Part shown: positions 32,583 through 44,622 of the stretch, one piece after another
Numbering within the stretch: position 1 is the stretch's first letter
How the letters are laid out: each line of letters begins with the position of its first letter
DNA from: Ursus arctos
Lineage: Eukaryota > Chordata > Mammalia > Carnivora > Ursidae
NCBI RefSeq assembly: GCF_023065955.2
Contig: NW_026622841.1
Coordinates: 20,581,501 to 20,645,500 of the forward strand
Direction of reading: 5' to 3'
Length of the DNA stretch: 64,000 nucleotides
The notes under the pieces: model-generated
The model's database searches: none
Told to the model about the DNA's origin: nothing
The model's input: the letters and a program-made list of their open reading frames with translations, nothing else
Position numbers and translations under genes: made by a program

Positions 32583-35500
32583 ATGGCATCATTAAAATCA
32601 TATCTCTCAATAATCAGTCTCAATGCTCCCATAAACGCCACAGGGTTGCAGATTGGATAAAAAGACATGACCCATCCATTTGCTGTCTACAAGAGACTCA
32701 TTTCGAACCTAAAGATACATTCAGACTGAAAGTAAAGGGATGGAATACCATCTTTCACGCCAATGGACCTCAAAAGAAAGCTGGGGTAGCAATTCTCATA
32801 TCAGACAGATTGGATTTTAAACTAAAGACTATAGCTAGAGACACAGAAGGGCACTATATTATTCTTAAAGGATGTATCCAACAAGTGGATATGACAATTA
32901 TAAATATATATGCCCCCACCAGGGGAGCAGCAAGATACAAAAGCCAACTCTTAACCAGAATAAAGAGACATATAGATAAAAATACGTTAATAGTAGGGGA
33001 CCTCAACACTCCACTATCAGCGATAGAGCACCGGAGCAGAAAACCAACATAGAAACAAGAGCTTTGAATGCCATACTCGACGAGTTGGACCTCATAGATA
33101 TATAGAGAACACTACACCCCAGAACCAAAGAATACTCATTCTATTCTAATGCTCATGGAACATTCTCAAGAATAGACCATGTTCTGGGACACAAAACAGG
33201 TCTCAACTGATACCAAAAGACTGAAATTATTCCCTGCATATTCCCAGAGCACAACACTTTGAAATTGGAACTCAACCATAGGAAAAATTGGGAAGAAACT
33301 CAAACACTTGGAGACTAAGAACCATCCTGCTCAGGAATGATTTGATAAACCAGGAAATAAAAAATCAATTTAAACAATTTATGGAGACCAACGAGAATGA
33401 AAACACAACGGTCCAAAACCTATGGGATAACTGCAAAGGCAGTCCTAAGGGGGAAATACATAGCCATCCAAGCCTCACTCAAAAGAATAGAAAAATCTAA
33501 AATGCCGTTTTTATATTCTCACCTCAAGAAGCTGCAACAGCAACAGAGGGACAGGCCTAATCCACACACGAGAAAGCAGTTGATCAAGATTAGAGCAGAA
33601 ATCAATGAATTAGAAACCAGGAGTACAGTAGAGCAGATGAACAGAACTAGAAGCTGGTTCTTTGAAAGAATAAATAAAATTGGCAGACCACTGGCAAGAC
33701 TTATCCAAAAGAATAGAGAAAGGACCCAAATTAATAAAATTATGAATGAAAAGTGAGAGGTCACAACCAACACTGATGAAATTGGAAGGATTATTAGAAA
33801 CTTTTATCAACAGCTTTATGCCAATAAATTAAGCAATCTGGAAGAGATGGAGGACTTCCTGGAAACCTATAAACTACCAAGACTGAAACAGGAAGAAATT
33901 GATTTTTTAAACAGGCCAATTAATTATGAAGAGATTGAATCAGGGATAAACAACATTCCAAAAATCAAAACTCCAGGCCCAGACGGTTTTCCTGGGGTAT
34001 TCTACCAAACATTCACAGAAGAAATAATACCTATTCTCCTAAAGCTATTTCAAAAAATAGAAACAGGAGGAAAGCTACCAAACTCATTCTATGAGGCCAA
34101 TATTACCTTGATCCCCAAACCAGGAAAAGACCCCATCAAAAAGGAGAATTACAGACCAATTTCCCTAATGAATATGGATGCCAAGTCTTCAACAAGATCC
34201 TGGCTAATAGAATCCAACAGTACATTAAAAGGATTATCCATCATGACCAAGTGGGATTCATCCCTGGGATGCAAGGGTGGTTCAACATTTGCAAATCGAT
34301 CAGTGTCTTAGATTTTGTCCAGAAGGAAAAATTCAAAAATCATATGATTCTCTCAATAGATGCAGAAAAGCATTTGACAAAATACAGCATCCTTTCCTGA
34401 TTAAAACCCTTCAGAGTGTAGGGATAGAGGGTGCATTCCTCAATCTCATAAAAACCATCTATGAAAAGCCTACAGGAAATATCATTCTCAATGGGGAAAA
34501 GCTGGAAGCCTTTCCCTTAAGATCAGGAACACGACAAGGATGCCCACCCTCGCCACTATTAGTCAACACAGTACTAGAAGTCCTTGCAACAGCAATCAGA
34601 CAACAAAAAGGGATAAAAGGTATCCAAACTGGCAAAGAAGAAGTCAAACTGTCTCTCTTCGCAGATGACATGATACTCTATATGGAAAACCCAAAAGAAT
34701 CCACTCCCAAACTATTAGAAGTTATAGAGCAATTCAGTAATGTGGCGGGATACGAAATCAATTCTCAGAAATCAGTTGCATTTCTATACATGAATAGTGA
34801 GACTGAAGAAAGAGAAATTAGGGAATCCATCCCATTTACAATAGCACCAAAAACCATACGTTACCTTGGAATTAACTTAACCAGAGACGTACAGGATCTA
34901 TATTCTAGAAACTATAAATCACTCCTGGAAGACATTGAAGAAGACACAAAAAGATGGAAAAATATTCCATGCTCATGGATCAGAAGAATTAACACAGTTA
35001 AAATGTCCATGCTACCCAGAGCAATCTACACTTTCAATGCTATCCCCATCAAAACACCAATGACATTTTTCAAAGAACTGGAACAAACAGTCCTTAAATT
35101 TGTATGGAAACAGAAAAGGCCCCAAATCGCCAAGTAACTGTTGAAAAGGAAAAACAAAGCTGGGGGCATCACAATGCTGGATTTCAAGCTGTACTACAAA
35201 GCTGTGATCACAAAGACAGCATGGTACTGGCACAAAAACAGACACACAGACCAATGGAACAGAATAGAGAACCCAGAAATGGACCCTCGGCTCTTTGGGC
35301 AACTAATCTTTGATAAAGCAGGAAAAAACATCCGGTGGAAAAAAGACAGTCTCTTCAATAAATGGTGTTGGGAAAATTGGACAGCTACATGCAAAAGAAT
35401 GAAACTTGACCACTCTCTCACACACAAAGATAAACTCCAAATGGATGGAAGACCTCGATGTGAGACAGGAATCCATCAAAATCCTAGAGGAGAACATAGG

Positions 35501-36380
35501 CAGCAACCTCTACGACATCGGCCAAAGCAACCTTTTTCATGACACATCTCCAAAGGCAAGAGAAACAAAAGATAAAATGAACTTGTGGGACTACATCAAG
35601 ATAAAAAGCTTCTGCACAGCCAAGGAAACAGTCAAAAAAACTAAGAGGCAGCCCACGGAATGGGAGAATATATTTGCTAATGATACTACAGATAAAAGTC
35701 TCGTATCCAAGATCTACAAAGAACTTCTCAAACTCAATATGCGAGAAACAAATAAACAAATCATAAAATGGGCAGAAGATATGAACAGACACTTTTCCAA
35801 AGAAGACATACAAATGGCTAACAGACACATGAAAAAATGTTCAAAATCGTTAGTCATCAGGGAAATTCATATCAAAACCACACTAAAATAGCACCTTATG
35901 CCAGTTAGAATGGCAAAAATTGACAAGGCAAGAAAAAACAATTGCTGGAGAGGATGTGGAGAAAGGGGATTCCTCCTCATTGTTGGTGGGAAGGCAGGTT
36001 GGTACAGCCACTCTGGAAAACGTGTGGAGGTCCCTTAAAAAGTTAAAAATTGAGCTACCCTATGACCCAGCCATTGCACTACTGGGTATTTACCCCAAAG
36101 ATACAGATGTAGTGAAGAGAAGGGCCATATGCACCCCAATGTTCATAGCAGCATTGTCCACAATAGCTAAATCGTGGAAGAACCGAGATGCCCTTCAACA
36201 GATGACTGGATTAAGAAGTTGTGGTCCATATATACAATGGAATATTACTCAGCGATCAGAAAGAACGAGTTCTCAACATTTGCTGCAACATGGATGGCAC
36301 TGGAGGAGATAATGCTAAGTGAAATAAGTCAAGCAGAGAAAGACAACTATCATATGATTTCTCTCATCTATGGAACATAA
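32583..36380 (+). pseudogene. LINE-1 ORF2p relic (endonuclease and reverse transcriptase)
   Basis: ORF2p nicks target DNA and reverse-transcribes LINE-1 RNA. The ATG at 32583 gives only 25 codons before TAA (32658-32660): the 'SLN' of the endonuclease N-terminus is joined directly to 'API', and a shift follows. Later endonuclease parts remain, including 'LIVGDLNTPLS' (about 32990) and the 'SRIDH' motif with catalytic Asp/His (33166-33180). The reverse transcriptase is in two main blocks, 33847-34200 ('TPGPDGFPG', 'LIPKPGKD', 'YRPISLMN') and 34277-35137, the latter with 'FADD' catalytic aspartates intact at 34658-34669 and '[13 protein letters not shown]'. Further breaks lie near 33730, 34190, 35137, 35440 and 35890. 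The C-terminus ends 'MISLIYGT' at 36380. Confidence 0.95.
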
Positions 36381-36660
36381 GAACTAGGAAGATCGGTAGG
36401 GGAAGAAAGAGATAAAGGAAGGGGGGTAAACAGAAGGGGGAATGAAGCATGAGAAACTATGGACTCTGAGAAACAAACTGAGGGCTTCAGAGGGGAGGTG
36501 GGAGGGGGGAATTGGATAGGCTGGTGATGGGTAGTAAGGAGGGCACGTATTGCATGGTGCACTGGGTGTTACACGCAACTAATGAATCATCGAACTTTAC
36601 ATCAGAAACCAGGGATGTACTGTATGGTGACTAACATAATATAATAAAAAAACATAAAAA
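36381..36660 (+). other. LINE-1 3' UTR
   Basis: About 280 bp, purine-rich at first ('gaaagagataaaggaagggg', then a G-rich run 'ggaggtgggaggggggaatt' as in many mammalian LINE-1 3' UTRs). It ends with an AATAAA at 36643-36648 and a short A-rich tail. The last 140 bp match the separate insertion at 9861-10001. Confidence 0.88.
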
Positions 36661-36689
36661 TTAAAAAAAAGAGAAAGAGACAAGGTTAA

Positions 36690-37428
36690 ATGGTGCAAAA
36701 ACAAGACAAACTAGTGACAATATAAATGGACCTGCAGGGAATATGATAATGGAATAATAAGAAACCAATTTGAAAATATGTCCAAGGAAATAAATATGTT
36801 GCAGAAAATAGGATACAGATTGAGAATTTTAGGCTGAGAACTGGAAGTTATATAAAAAAATTCTAGAACTGAAAAATGAAATAATTGAAATTAAGAACTC
36901 ATAGAATGGGTTCAACAATAGAATATACAGAGCTGAAGAATGAAACTCAGAAAATTGATGGAGAGGGGATACTGTGCATATAAGATACATGACCTATTAG
37001 AAAGGTCTAATGTATGGATAAGAGGAGTCCCAGAAGAAAAGAAGAGAAAAATAAAGAGCAAAATTGTTATTTGAAGAGTTAATGGCTAAAAATGTTCCAA
37101 AATGACAAAATAACATCAATCCACAAATTTCAGAATAGCTACATATTCCAAATAGTTTAAAAGAAAAAAAGAAAACAAAACAAGACGAAAAAGTAGGAAA
37201 ATGTTAGTAAAATTGCAGAAATTAATGTGGTGGAGGTCTAACAGCAGCTAGAAAGAAGGGGAAAAAAGTTTACCTTAAAGGAAATAGCAGTGAGACTAAG
37301 AGTTATTTCTCAAAAGAAATGGTGTAAGCTTGAAGAAAATAGAATAATATTTTCAGAGTACTCTGAAAAAAAGTCACCCCAACCCCCCTTACCTAAAATG
37401 TCATATTGAGTAAATTTATTATTCTAAT
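36690..37428 (+). mobile_element. Old LINE-1/HAL1 ORF1 relic
   Basis: 'attctagaactgaaaaatga', 'atgggttcaacaatagaata', 'gagtcccagaagaaaagaag', 'atttgaagagttaatggcta' and 'aaatggtgtaagcttga' are degraded sense-strand ORF1 landmarks of L1M/HAL1 elements. It is far more diverged than the full-length LINE-1 immediately upstream and has the same orientation. Confidence 0.7.
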
Positions 37429-37650
37429 AAGGTGGTCAGCAAACTATGACTTACAGGGAAAATCCAGCTTTTTGTTCATTTTTGTAAACAAAGTTTAGTT
37501 TTTTTTTTTTTAAGAAACAGCTATGCTCCTTCATTAATCTATTATCTATGAATGTTTTCACACTATAGAAAGAGAGTTGAATATATGGGATATTATGACT
37601 CAAAGCCAAAAAAAAATACTATTTGCCTCTTCACTGAAAAATGCTGCTCT
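37429..37650 (-). mobile_element. MER1-type hAT (Charlie) element (antisense)
   Basis: 'ggtggtcagcaaactatgac', 'ttgtaaacaaagtttagttt', 'tctatgaatgttttcacact', 'agagttgaatatatgggata' and 'actatttgcctcttcactga' are the complement of the element at 29.99-30.2 kb. It interrupts the old LINE-1. Confidence 0.7.
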
Positions 37651-39615
37651 TTCTTCTAGAATAAAGATGAAATGAGGCATTATTTGTTAAAACAGAAAAT
37701 AAGAGATTTTTCACCAGTAAACTAGTTAAAAAAGAAGTTTGAAGCTTAAAAATAAAAGAAAAATGAGCAGTAGAAGAATCTAATAAGTTAGTTACATAAA
37801 TGAATATTGATGCTATAAAATCATCATCATATTTTATGGGTTTAAAATATGTTTAGAATAAAAATATACTACAGTAAAAACATGTGATTCAGGATAGTAT
37901 TACTTAGAATTAAATGTTCTAATGTCTCTGCATTGTTTGGGAAGTGGCAAAAATACTAATGTATATCACACTTGATACATTGAAATTGCATTTAGAAAAA
38001 TCTAGAGTAAACACTAAAAGAACAGATTTTAAAAAAATACTACCAAAGCAGGCAAGTGGGAAAAAATGGGGAAAAAAAGGAAACCAAACAGAAAGGGAGC
38101 AAAAAAAGGACCAGAGTGTTATCGAGAAAATGAGAAGCAAATAGTAAGATGGAAGTCTTAATCACAAACATACCTTTAATGACATTACATTACATGTAAA
38201 TAGAATAAATACCGATTAGAAGTTAGAGTGTTAGACAAGATAACAAAATAAAAAGACCCAATTTTATTCTGACTCTAAGAGCCACACTTTAAATATAAGC
38301 ATCCAGAAAAATTGAAATTAAGTACATGAAAAAAATTGTACCATACAAACATTATCCAAAATAAAGCTGCAACTATATTAATATCAGACAAAGAGGATTT
38401 GAAGGCGAAAACTCTTCAAGTTTAGAGAGAGATTTCATAATGATAAAAGGTTTAGTCCATGAGAAAAGTATAACACAGCATTACCAAACAAAGAACTAAG
38501 AGGAGAAATAGTGGGAAATTTTAACCCATGTTACTCAGCACATGAAAGAACAAATGGACCAAATAATTCTTAAGGATAAAGATTTGAATGATGTCATTAA
38601 CAAACTTGGCCCAACTGACACAAAAAGAACACTACACACAGTAAAAGCAGAATACATATTTGCCCTAAGTACACAAGGAGCATTTACCAAAATTAACCAT
38701 ATGCTGGGTTCTGTCTGCAAGTTTCAAAGGGTTAAAACAATTCAGAGTAGTATATTCTTTGAATATAGTAGAATTAAAATGGAAATTAATAACAAAAAGA
38801 TAACTGTAAAATCTTGACAAGTTTGAAATTTAAGAAGTTTACTTCCAAATAATACATGGGTGAATAAGAAAATAAAAATGGAAATAGAAAATATTTGGCA
38901 CTTGGTTATAAGAAAAATACTATATATTAAAACTTGGGGGATTTAACAAAAGGCAAGCATAGAGGGAATTTATAACATAAATGCAGATATTGAAAAAGAA
39001 AAAAGCTGGAGAGCAATGATCTAATTTTTTATCTCAATAAGTTAGAAAAATAACAACAAAAGCAATAGAAAAGAAAGGACAAAATTACATAGAGTAGATG
39101 TTAGTGATGTAGAACACAAACCTACAATAGGGTAAACAAAACTGAAATGATTTCTTAGGAACAAAAACCAAACTAATAACATCCATGAAAACTTAGGAGA
39201 AAAAGAGAAATACACAAAAAAATCAATAACACTAATAAAACAGTGATATAATACCAATTCTACAGATATTGAAAAAATGAAATATTATAAATAAATTTGA
39301 AAATTTAGAAGTGGACAAATTAAACACACACACACACAACGTACAAAAACTGAAACTAGCAGAAATCAAAATTTATGTAATCTTGTAGTTATTCAAGAAA
39401 TTATATCTGCAGCTTAAAATGGCTTCATCATTAGTATTAAATTAATACAAGCTCTTCCAGGGAATAGACAAAAGGAGGCATAACTCCTAACTCTTTTTAA
39501 CCTAGTAGAAATAGGGACAATGGACTTGGAAAGTATTTCACAAAAGAAGATATCAAAATGGCCAATAAATATATTAAAAAGTTCACAAATCATTAATAAT
39601 GAAGAAAATATAAAT

Positions 39616-39660
39616 CAAAGTTACATGATACAAAGACTCTTGATACAAAGTTACATGATA
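39616..39660. repeat. Three 15-bp units
   Basis: Units CAAAGTTACATGATA (39616-39630), CAAAGACTCTTGATA (39631-39645) and CAAAGTTACATGATA (39646-39660). The first and third are identical, so this is best seen as a 30-bp duplication. Confidence 0.9.
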
Positions 39661-40053
39661 CAGAGTTTTGCCAAATTTGTGGACAGTGTAGAAAATTTAG
39701 AACGCTTACAAACAGCTTGTAAAAGCACAACTTCGAAAAACTCTTAGGCACTCTTTACTGAAGTTGAACATTTGCATATCCAGTGATCAATTATTTTTAC
39801 TCTGGATATATAGCCACAGAAATGTGTGCACATACACACCAACACTGAGTATAAAAATGTTCACATTTGCACCTTTCATAAAACCTCCACACTAGAAGCC
39901 AAATACATAGCAGTAGTAGAATGATACACTAGTGAGCAATTAAATGAAGAACTATAGTCATATGACACAGTGTGGATAAATACCACAAATGGAGTGAGAA
40001 AAGCTTGACATAAAATAATACCTACTGCATGATTCCATTATACACATTTTTTT

Positions 40054-40279
40054 ATTTTTTTTTATTTTTATTTATTTATTTATTTTTTTAAAAGATTTTA
40101 TTTATTTATTCGACAGAGACAGAGACAGCCAGCGAGAGAGGGAACACAAGCAGGGGGAGTGGGAGAGGAAGAAGCAGGCTCATAGCAGAGGAGCCTGATG
40201 TGGGGCTCGATCCCATAACACCGGGATCACGCCCTGAGCCAAAGGCAGACGCTTAACCGCTGTGCCACCCAGGCGCCCC
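40054..40279 (-). mobile_element. CAN-SINE, young type, long A tail
   Basis: A T-rich run and 'aaaagattttatttatttat' lead into 'cagccagcgagagagggaac', 'acaccgggatcacgccctga' and 'gccacccaggcgcccc'. The target duplication 'tatacacattttttt' is a perfect 15-mer (40039-40053, 40280-40294), and the nick site TTTT/AA is the exact LINE-1 endonuclease consensus. Confidence 0.97.
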
Positions 40280-40540
40280 TATACACATTTTTTTAAAGCA
40301 AAAGTAATCAACAATGTTAAAAGCTAACTAGTGATCACCTCTGAATAAAGAGGAAGAGTATAGTGATTGGCAACAGGCAAAGTAGGGCTTCCGAAGTGCT
40401 GATAATGATCTCTTTCTTGACATTCATAAAGGTTATACATTGGTATTCTATTGTAATAATTTATTATTACATGTTTATGTACTTACTTTCTGGTGATATG
40501 CTTCAATAAACTATTTAAAAGTTAAAAATGTTAAAAATAG

Positions 40541-42778
40541 GAACAGAGAGCAATGATTATCAGACATTAGAGCAAAACTTCTAATATAGAAGACTTAAAC
40601 CAAAACAAATTGATAGGAGAAAAAAAAGTTGGAGCAAGTAGACGATGTGGTGAACAGAAGAAAATTTCAACAAAATTCATTTATATCTTAGGAGAGAAAA
40701 TAGTTTATTGTACTCACAAAATCAAAAGACTATAAAAAGTGAGCTTAAAGAAATCAAGAAGATATTTTGCAACTCAAAAAGTTGTAACAGAAAATTAAAA
40801 AAAAAGAAAATGTGGAAGATGAGTTTGAGAAAATATCTTCAAAATGAGAAGAAAAAAAGAAAAAGCTGAAGAGAATGAGAAAAATATAAGCCATTTCCCC
40901 CCTTACGATATCCAACATACAAGTTAGACTCTTACTGTTTTGGGTCTCTTATTTTGAGGGTCAATAGTTTTTTCATTCCTATAAAATGGAGAGCCAGATT
41001 AGTTTTACCCAGCCCACTAAACTTTGGGATTGGGGAAAGTTCTTGCCAATCAACATCTCTTCACTGAGCCCTATGTCTTTACTGTCTATGGCAGTTTTCT
41101 AAACTTTATCAAATTAAGTATTGATTTAAAAATGCTACTCTTATGTATTTTATGTAATGAAATTTGTGACTACTCTGTATTTACTCAATGAAAAAATGAA
41201 AAATCTATCTAAATTCATATAAAATTGTCAGAGAGCTTCCAATGAGTCATTATTCCAAAAATACTTACAGTACTAAGGCTTAAATATTAGGAGCAAGAGT
41301 ATTAAAATCATATGCAAATAATAAAGGGCACCCAAACTCATTTATTACATTTATAAAATGGAAATGTCCTGCCTCATAGCATCACTGCAAATAGTTCACA
41401 CTGAATTGAGCTGATATAATTCTATGCCAAAACAGAAAAATTTAAGTTTATCTGACAGAGACTTATTCTGGTTAACTGCTCAATTTCTGTTCTACTTCCT
41501 CAAATAATGAAAATAGATTCGCTAACTCATGTTATTTTATAAATCACTATTAGTCTGAATAATCCGGTTTGGAAATTATTTATTTGCTGAATTAAGAAAA
41601 TCTTAAACCTACTTTTACATTTATGATTAATAGAGTTATATTAGAATAGTTCCTCTGCTTTTGTTACTCCATTTAAACCAAATACAATGTACTTTTAAAG
41701 CTAAAATTAAACATATTCAAAATGAATCTTGAATAACAGCAAAATTATTTAGATTATGATTTAAATTATAAGTGATTCACATAGATCTCTAGAATGATTT
41801 TTCTGGACCCTAACAGATATATAAAATTATATACATAAAATATGAGTAAGTTAATGCATCTGATATGTGAAGTGGTATGCTAGGGATTCTACCATGAGCC
41901 TCGCAAATAATTTTTAAAGAGAATCTGTGTCAAAGTCCCTAAGGAAATGGGGGAATGGAGGAAAGATAAAGGCTTAAACTGAAATTAGAGAGATTTGAAT
42001 TAGTTATGAAGACAAATGCTCAAATGAGAGAATGATTTAACACAGAAATGGGATTTTTGAGGAGCCATCTTTTCTAGAGATTTTAAATAATGCTTTCCCA
42101 GAGGCTAGAGATTTCTATATCCTCTTTCTCACTCTCTAACCCACTGTTTTGAGCCCTCCAAGTACTAACCCAAGTCATTTTCTAATATTCTAGATGCCAT
42201 CATTTTGCATGAAGGAATGGTTCAAAACTCTGGTTTATGATCTTGAGATGACCTCACCTGAGAACCTTTAGAACACATTCCTGGAATGGCTCAAGGCCAA
42301 AGTCTGACCATTACAAGGACCAGCCAATGTCTTAGGGTCCCACCCACCCAGGCAGTCCTAGGCCAAGTTGCTTTTGTTGTTGTTTATTTTTGTAATGAAA
42401 AAAAAGGAAGCTCTCAAAGGAAGAGCCATTTGCTGTCTACAGTCACATAATTTTGCCATTTTGCCATCTGGTGGATTTCCACCGTAATTGCAACCATTAG
42501 ACAAATACATTAGTGCACAAAAATGCAATTTCACCTTAGACTTTCAAAGAACTCTTGTGATTTTGATGAAAAGGAGGCAGACCTACATAGATGTCTCTCT
42601 CCTGTATATACCTTTTCTGTGTGAGAGACTTAAGAATACCTAAGGAGAGTCCTAATATTGACAGCATATATTTATGATCCCAAGGGTCCTACAGGAGATC
42701 TAAAAAAAAGAAAAACAAAACTGAAGCTGACAGAGGTTACTATATCACCAGATGTCATGAAGACATTGCTGTCTGATG
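40541..42778. other. Unassigned AT-rich DNA
   Basis: The first 370 bases are purine-rich ('gaaatcaagaagatattttg', 'gaagaaaaaaagaaaaagct') and may be an old LINE-1/HAL1 5' part, but I cannot prove it. The rest has no recognised repeat or gene. Confidence 0.4.
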
Positions 42779-42802
42779 GTGTGTGTGTGTGTGTGTGTGT
42801 GT
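42779..42802. repeat. (GT)12 microsatellite
   Basis: Twelve GT units. A short open frame (42658-42843) runs through it and is not a gene. Confidence 0.95.
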
Positions 42803-44154
42803 ATGCAATGGATATTTTTGCATCAAGAAAACATAACCTGTGAAGGTATTCTCACCTACTCTAGGAGCAAAGTAAATAATGAGCATAATCAGGAGTATCT
42901 CTTTATGGATCAAAAAATGAATATTTATATTAAAATGCCTACTATCTGAGCTATGATTCTAAGATACTTAGTAAGACAAAGACATTATCTATTTCTCAGC
43001 AGGGGCTCCTGAAACATCTACGTTATGGGTAAAAAGGAGGCTTAGGGAACCTGAGACCATGTCTTTGAAATTCATGGATTAAGTGATCTTTTGTTTCACC
43101 TTATTAACTGCAGTATAATATCATAGAAATAGCCTAGGCCATTTGAATTCAGTAAATTAGAAATCCCCATTATCTCCTGTTGTCTTATAATTTTAAGTTC
43201 CTGTTCATGGGGCCTAATGATTATATAGAGTGAAAAATGCAGCTTTGACACCTGGAATTCCTCTGGGCTTCTTCAAAATGATTCTTTCTTTTAACCTGTG
43301 AAGAATCCCTCATTAACAGGGCCATCCTTCAATATTTGAAAGGACTGATAATATACCACCTACCGTGCCTAAAATTCCACCATTTGCAATTCAAAACCTT
43401 CAGTTTGTCTGTAAGGAGAGAGAGAAAAAAAAAAGAGAGAGAGAGCATGTGTCTTCAGTTTGTAAGGTGAGAGAGAGTGTGTGTGTTTTGGAGGCAGGAA
43501 GGGGAGAGATGCACATTAAGATAAACTTTGTTCTAGAACCTGCAAATGACTGGTTATGACTGTAGATTGCTCTGGAGAGCATGAGATCATGGATGGTACC
43601 TCCCATTTATATGTCCAAGTGTTGGTACCTCCATAGACTAGAATAAATTTTTATGTCTGAAAAATACTTTATGCCTAAAATATATTTTTCCTTGTGTTGA
43701 TATTTTGTTCAAAGAAATATCTATTTTCATTTGGTCACAAGAATGATTTTAATAGGAACAATCAAGGAATGTATGTGCTGGGTGGTGTCCAAAGTATCTG
43801 TCTTTGACATTGTCTGTTGCCTGGAGAATCTTGAAAACCTCTGAGCTAATGTGTTATTCCATCTTATTGACTCCAGAGATGCCTTTCTCCAGTGTTCCAG
43901 GCTAGTGTTTGTGGCCCAGAGGAATGAATGCCCTAGTGATTGAACACATCAGGCTCTATCACACCTTTCACTAGGGAATCAATGGTATTCTCTCCTTTAT
44001 TTTCCAACTTTGACTTGTATTTCAAGATTATTTTAAATTTTTCTGTGCTATAGGGTCTTGCATAATTTTATTTGCTCAGTGCCCCTGCCACCTTCTGAGA
44101 CCAGCAGGGTATTTTTTTTAAGAAAATACTCCCAGTGTCTTATCTTCTATCTCT
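42803..44154. other. Unassigned non-coding DNA
   Basis: Contains short (GA)n tracts at about 43419-43445 and 43470-43476 and a GT run near 43477-43486. No transposon or gene recognised. Confidence 0.45.
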
Positions 44155-44622
44155 AGTCCAATCATAGTGGACAAAATGGTGGCTGCTGTGTTCTTGCAGC
44201 CTTCATATTAGACTGTAGTTGATGGTACAAAGGTAAGCATCTGACACAATAGGACAAATCATAGCTGCCTCTTGGAGTTTTTGAGCTTGGGAAGATGGAG
44301 GGAATATAAATCAGCTCCTCTCTGGTGGGGAGCACTGTGGGAAGTCGTGTTTAGGAACTGCCAGCCACCATGTTCTCTAGCACATGAAGACAACCAGTTT
44401 GCAACAGGAGAATATGAGGCTGATCTGTGGAGATAAGAGAGATGAGAATCGTTCAGCATTTAAGTCCTGGATTTCAGTAGGTGTTGAGGTAACTAACCTT
44501 CCTGCTGTTACAAAAAATACCTCCAGTATATTTTATATATACCCTTCAAGCATATTTTTTCTTCTGTGGAACAACTTGAGTTGATGTTACTTGGAGCCAA
44601 GAGTTCCGACTGACACATAGGG
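44155..44622 (+). mobile_element. Ancient LTR-like dispersed repeat
   Basis: The 3' end 'acttgagttgatgttacttg', 'gagccaagagttccgactga', 'cac' matches a family of old mammalian elements ending with a TTGAGTTGGGTTTCTGTCAC...GAGTCCTGACTAATAC-type sequence. A second member of the same type ends at about 61072 in this window. The body includes 'ccagccaccatgttctctag'. I could not assign a subfamily. Confidence 0.4.

Larger units (their letters stand above)
30673..36671 (+). mobile_element. Full-length carnivore LINE-1, inactivated
   Basis: A complete element of about 6.0 kb: 5' UTR (30673-31601), ORF1 relic (31602-32510), short inter-ORF spacer, ORF2 relic (32583-36380), 3' UTR (36381-36660) and a short A-rich tail with 'aataaa'. 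The target-site duplication 'agaaagagacaagg' is perfect (30659-30672 and 36672-36685). The start 'ggatagggagttaagatggc' is the expected 5' end, so there is no truncation. Both ORFs carry several frameshifts and stops, so it cannot move by itself. The perfect duplication and readable long frames indicate a moderately young, lineage-specific insertion. Confidence 0.97.
37651..40540 (+). mobile_element. Old LINE-1/HAL1 ORF2-to-3'-end relic
   Basis: Sense-strand LINE-1 landmarks are scattered through AT-rich, decayed sequence: 'atcagacaaagaggatttga' and 'aaaggtttagtccatgagaa' (endonuclease region), 'ttcacaaaagaagatatcaa' (reverse-transcriptase end), then 'tgcatgattccatta' and 'cttcaataaactatttaaaa' near the 3' end. 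Large parts are too decayed to align by eye, and more than one copy may be present. A young CAN-SINE interrupts it at 40054-40279. Confidence 0.55.

Noticed and set aside
34277..35137. 286-codon frame resembling a working reverse transcriptase
   Set aside because: It is one uninterrupted block of a LINE-1 ORF2 that is broken on both sides; not an independent gene.
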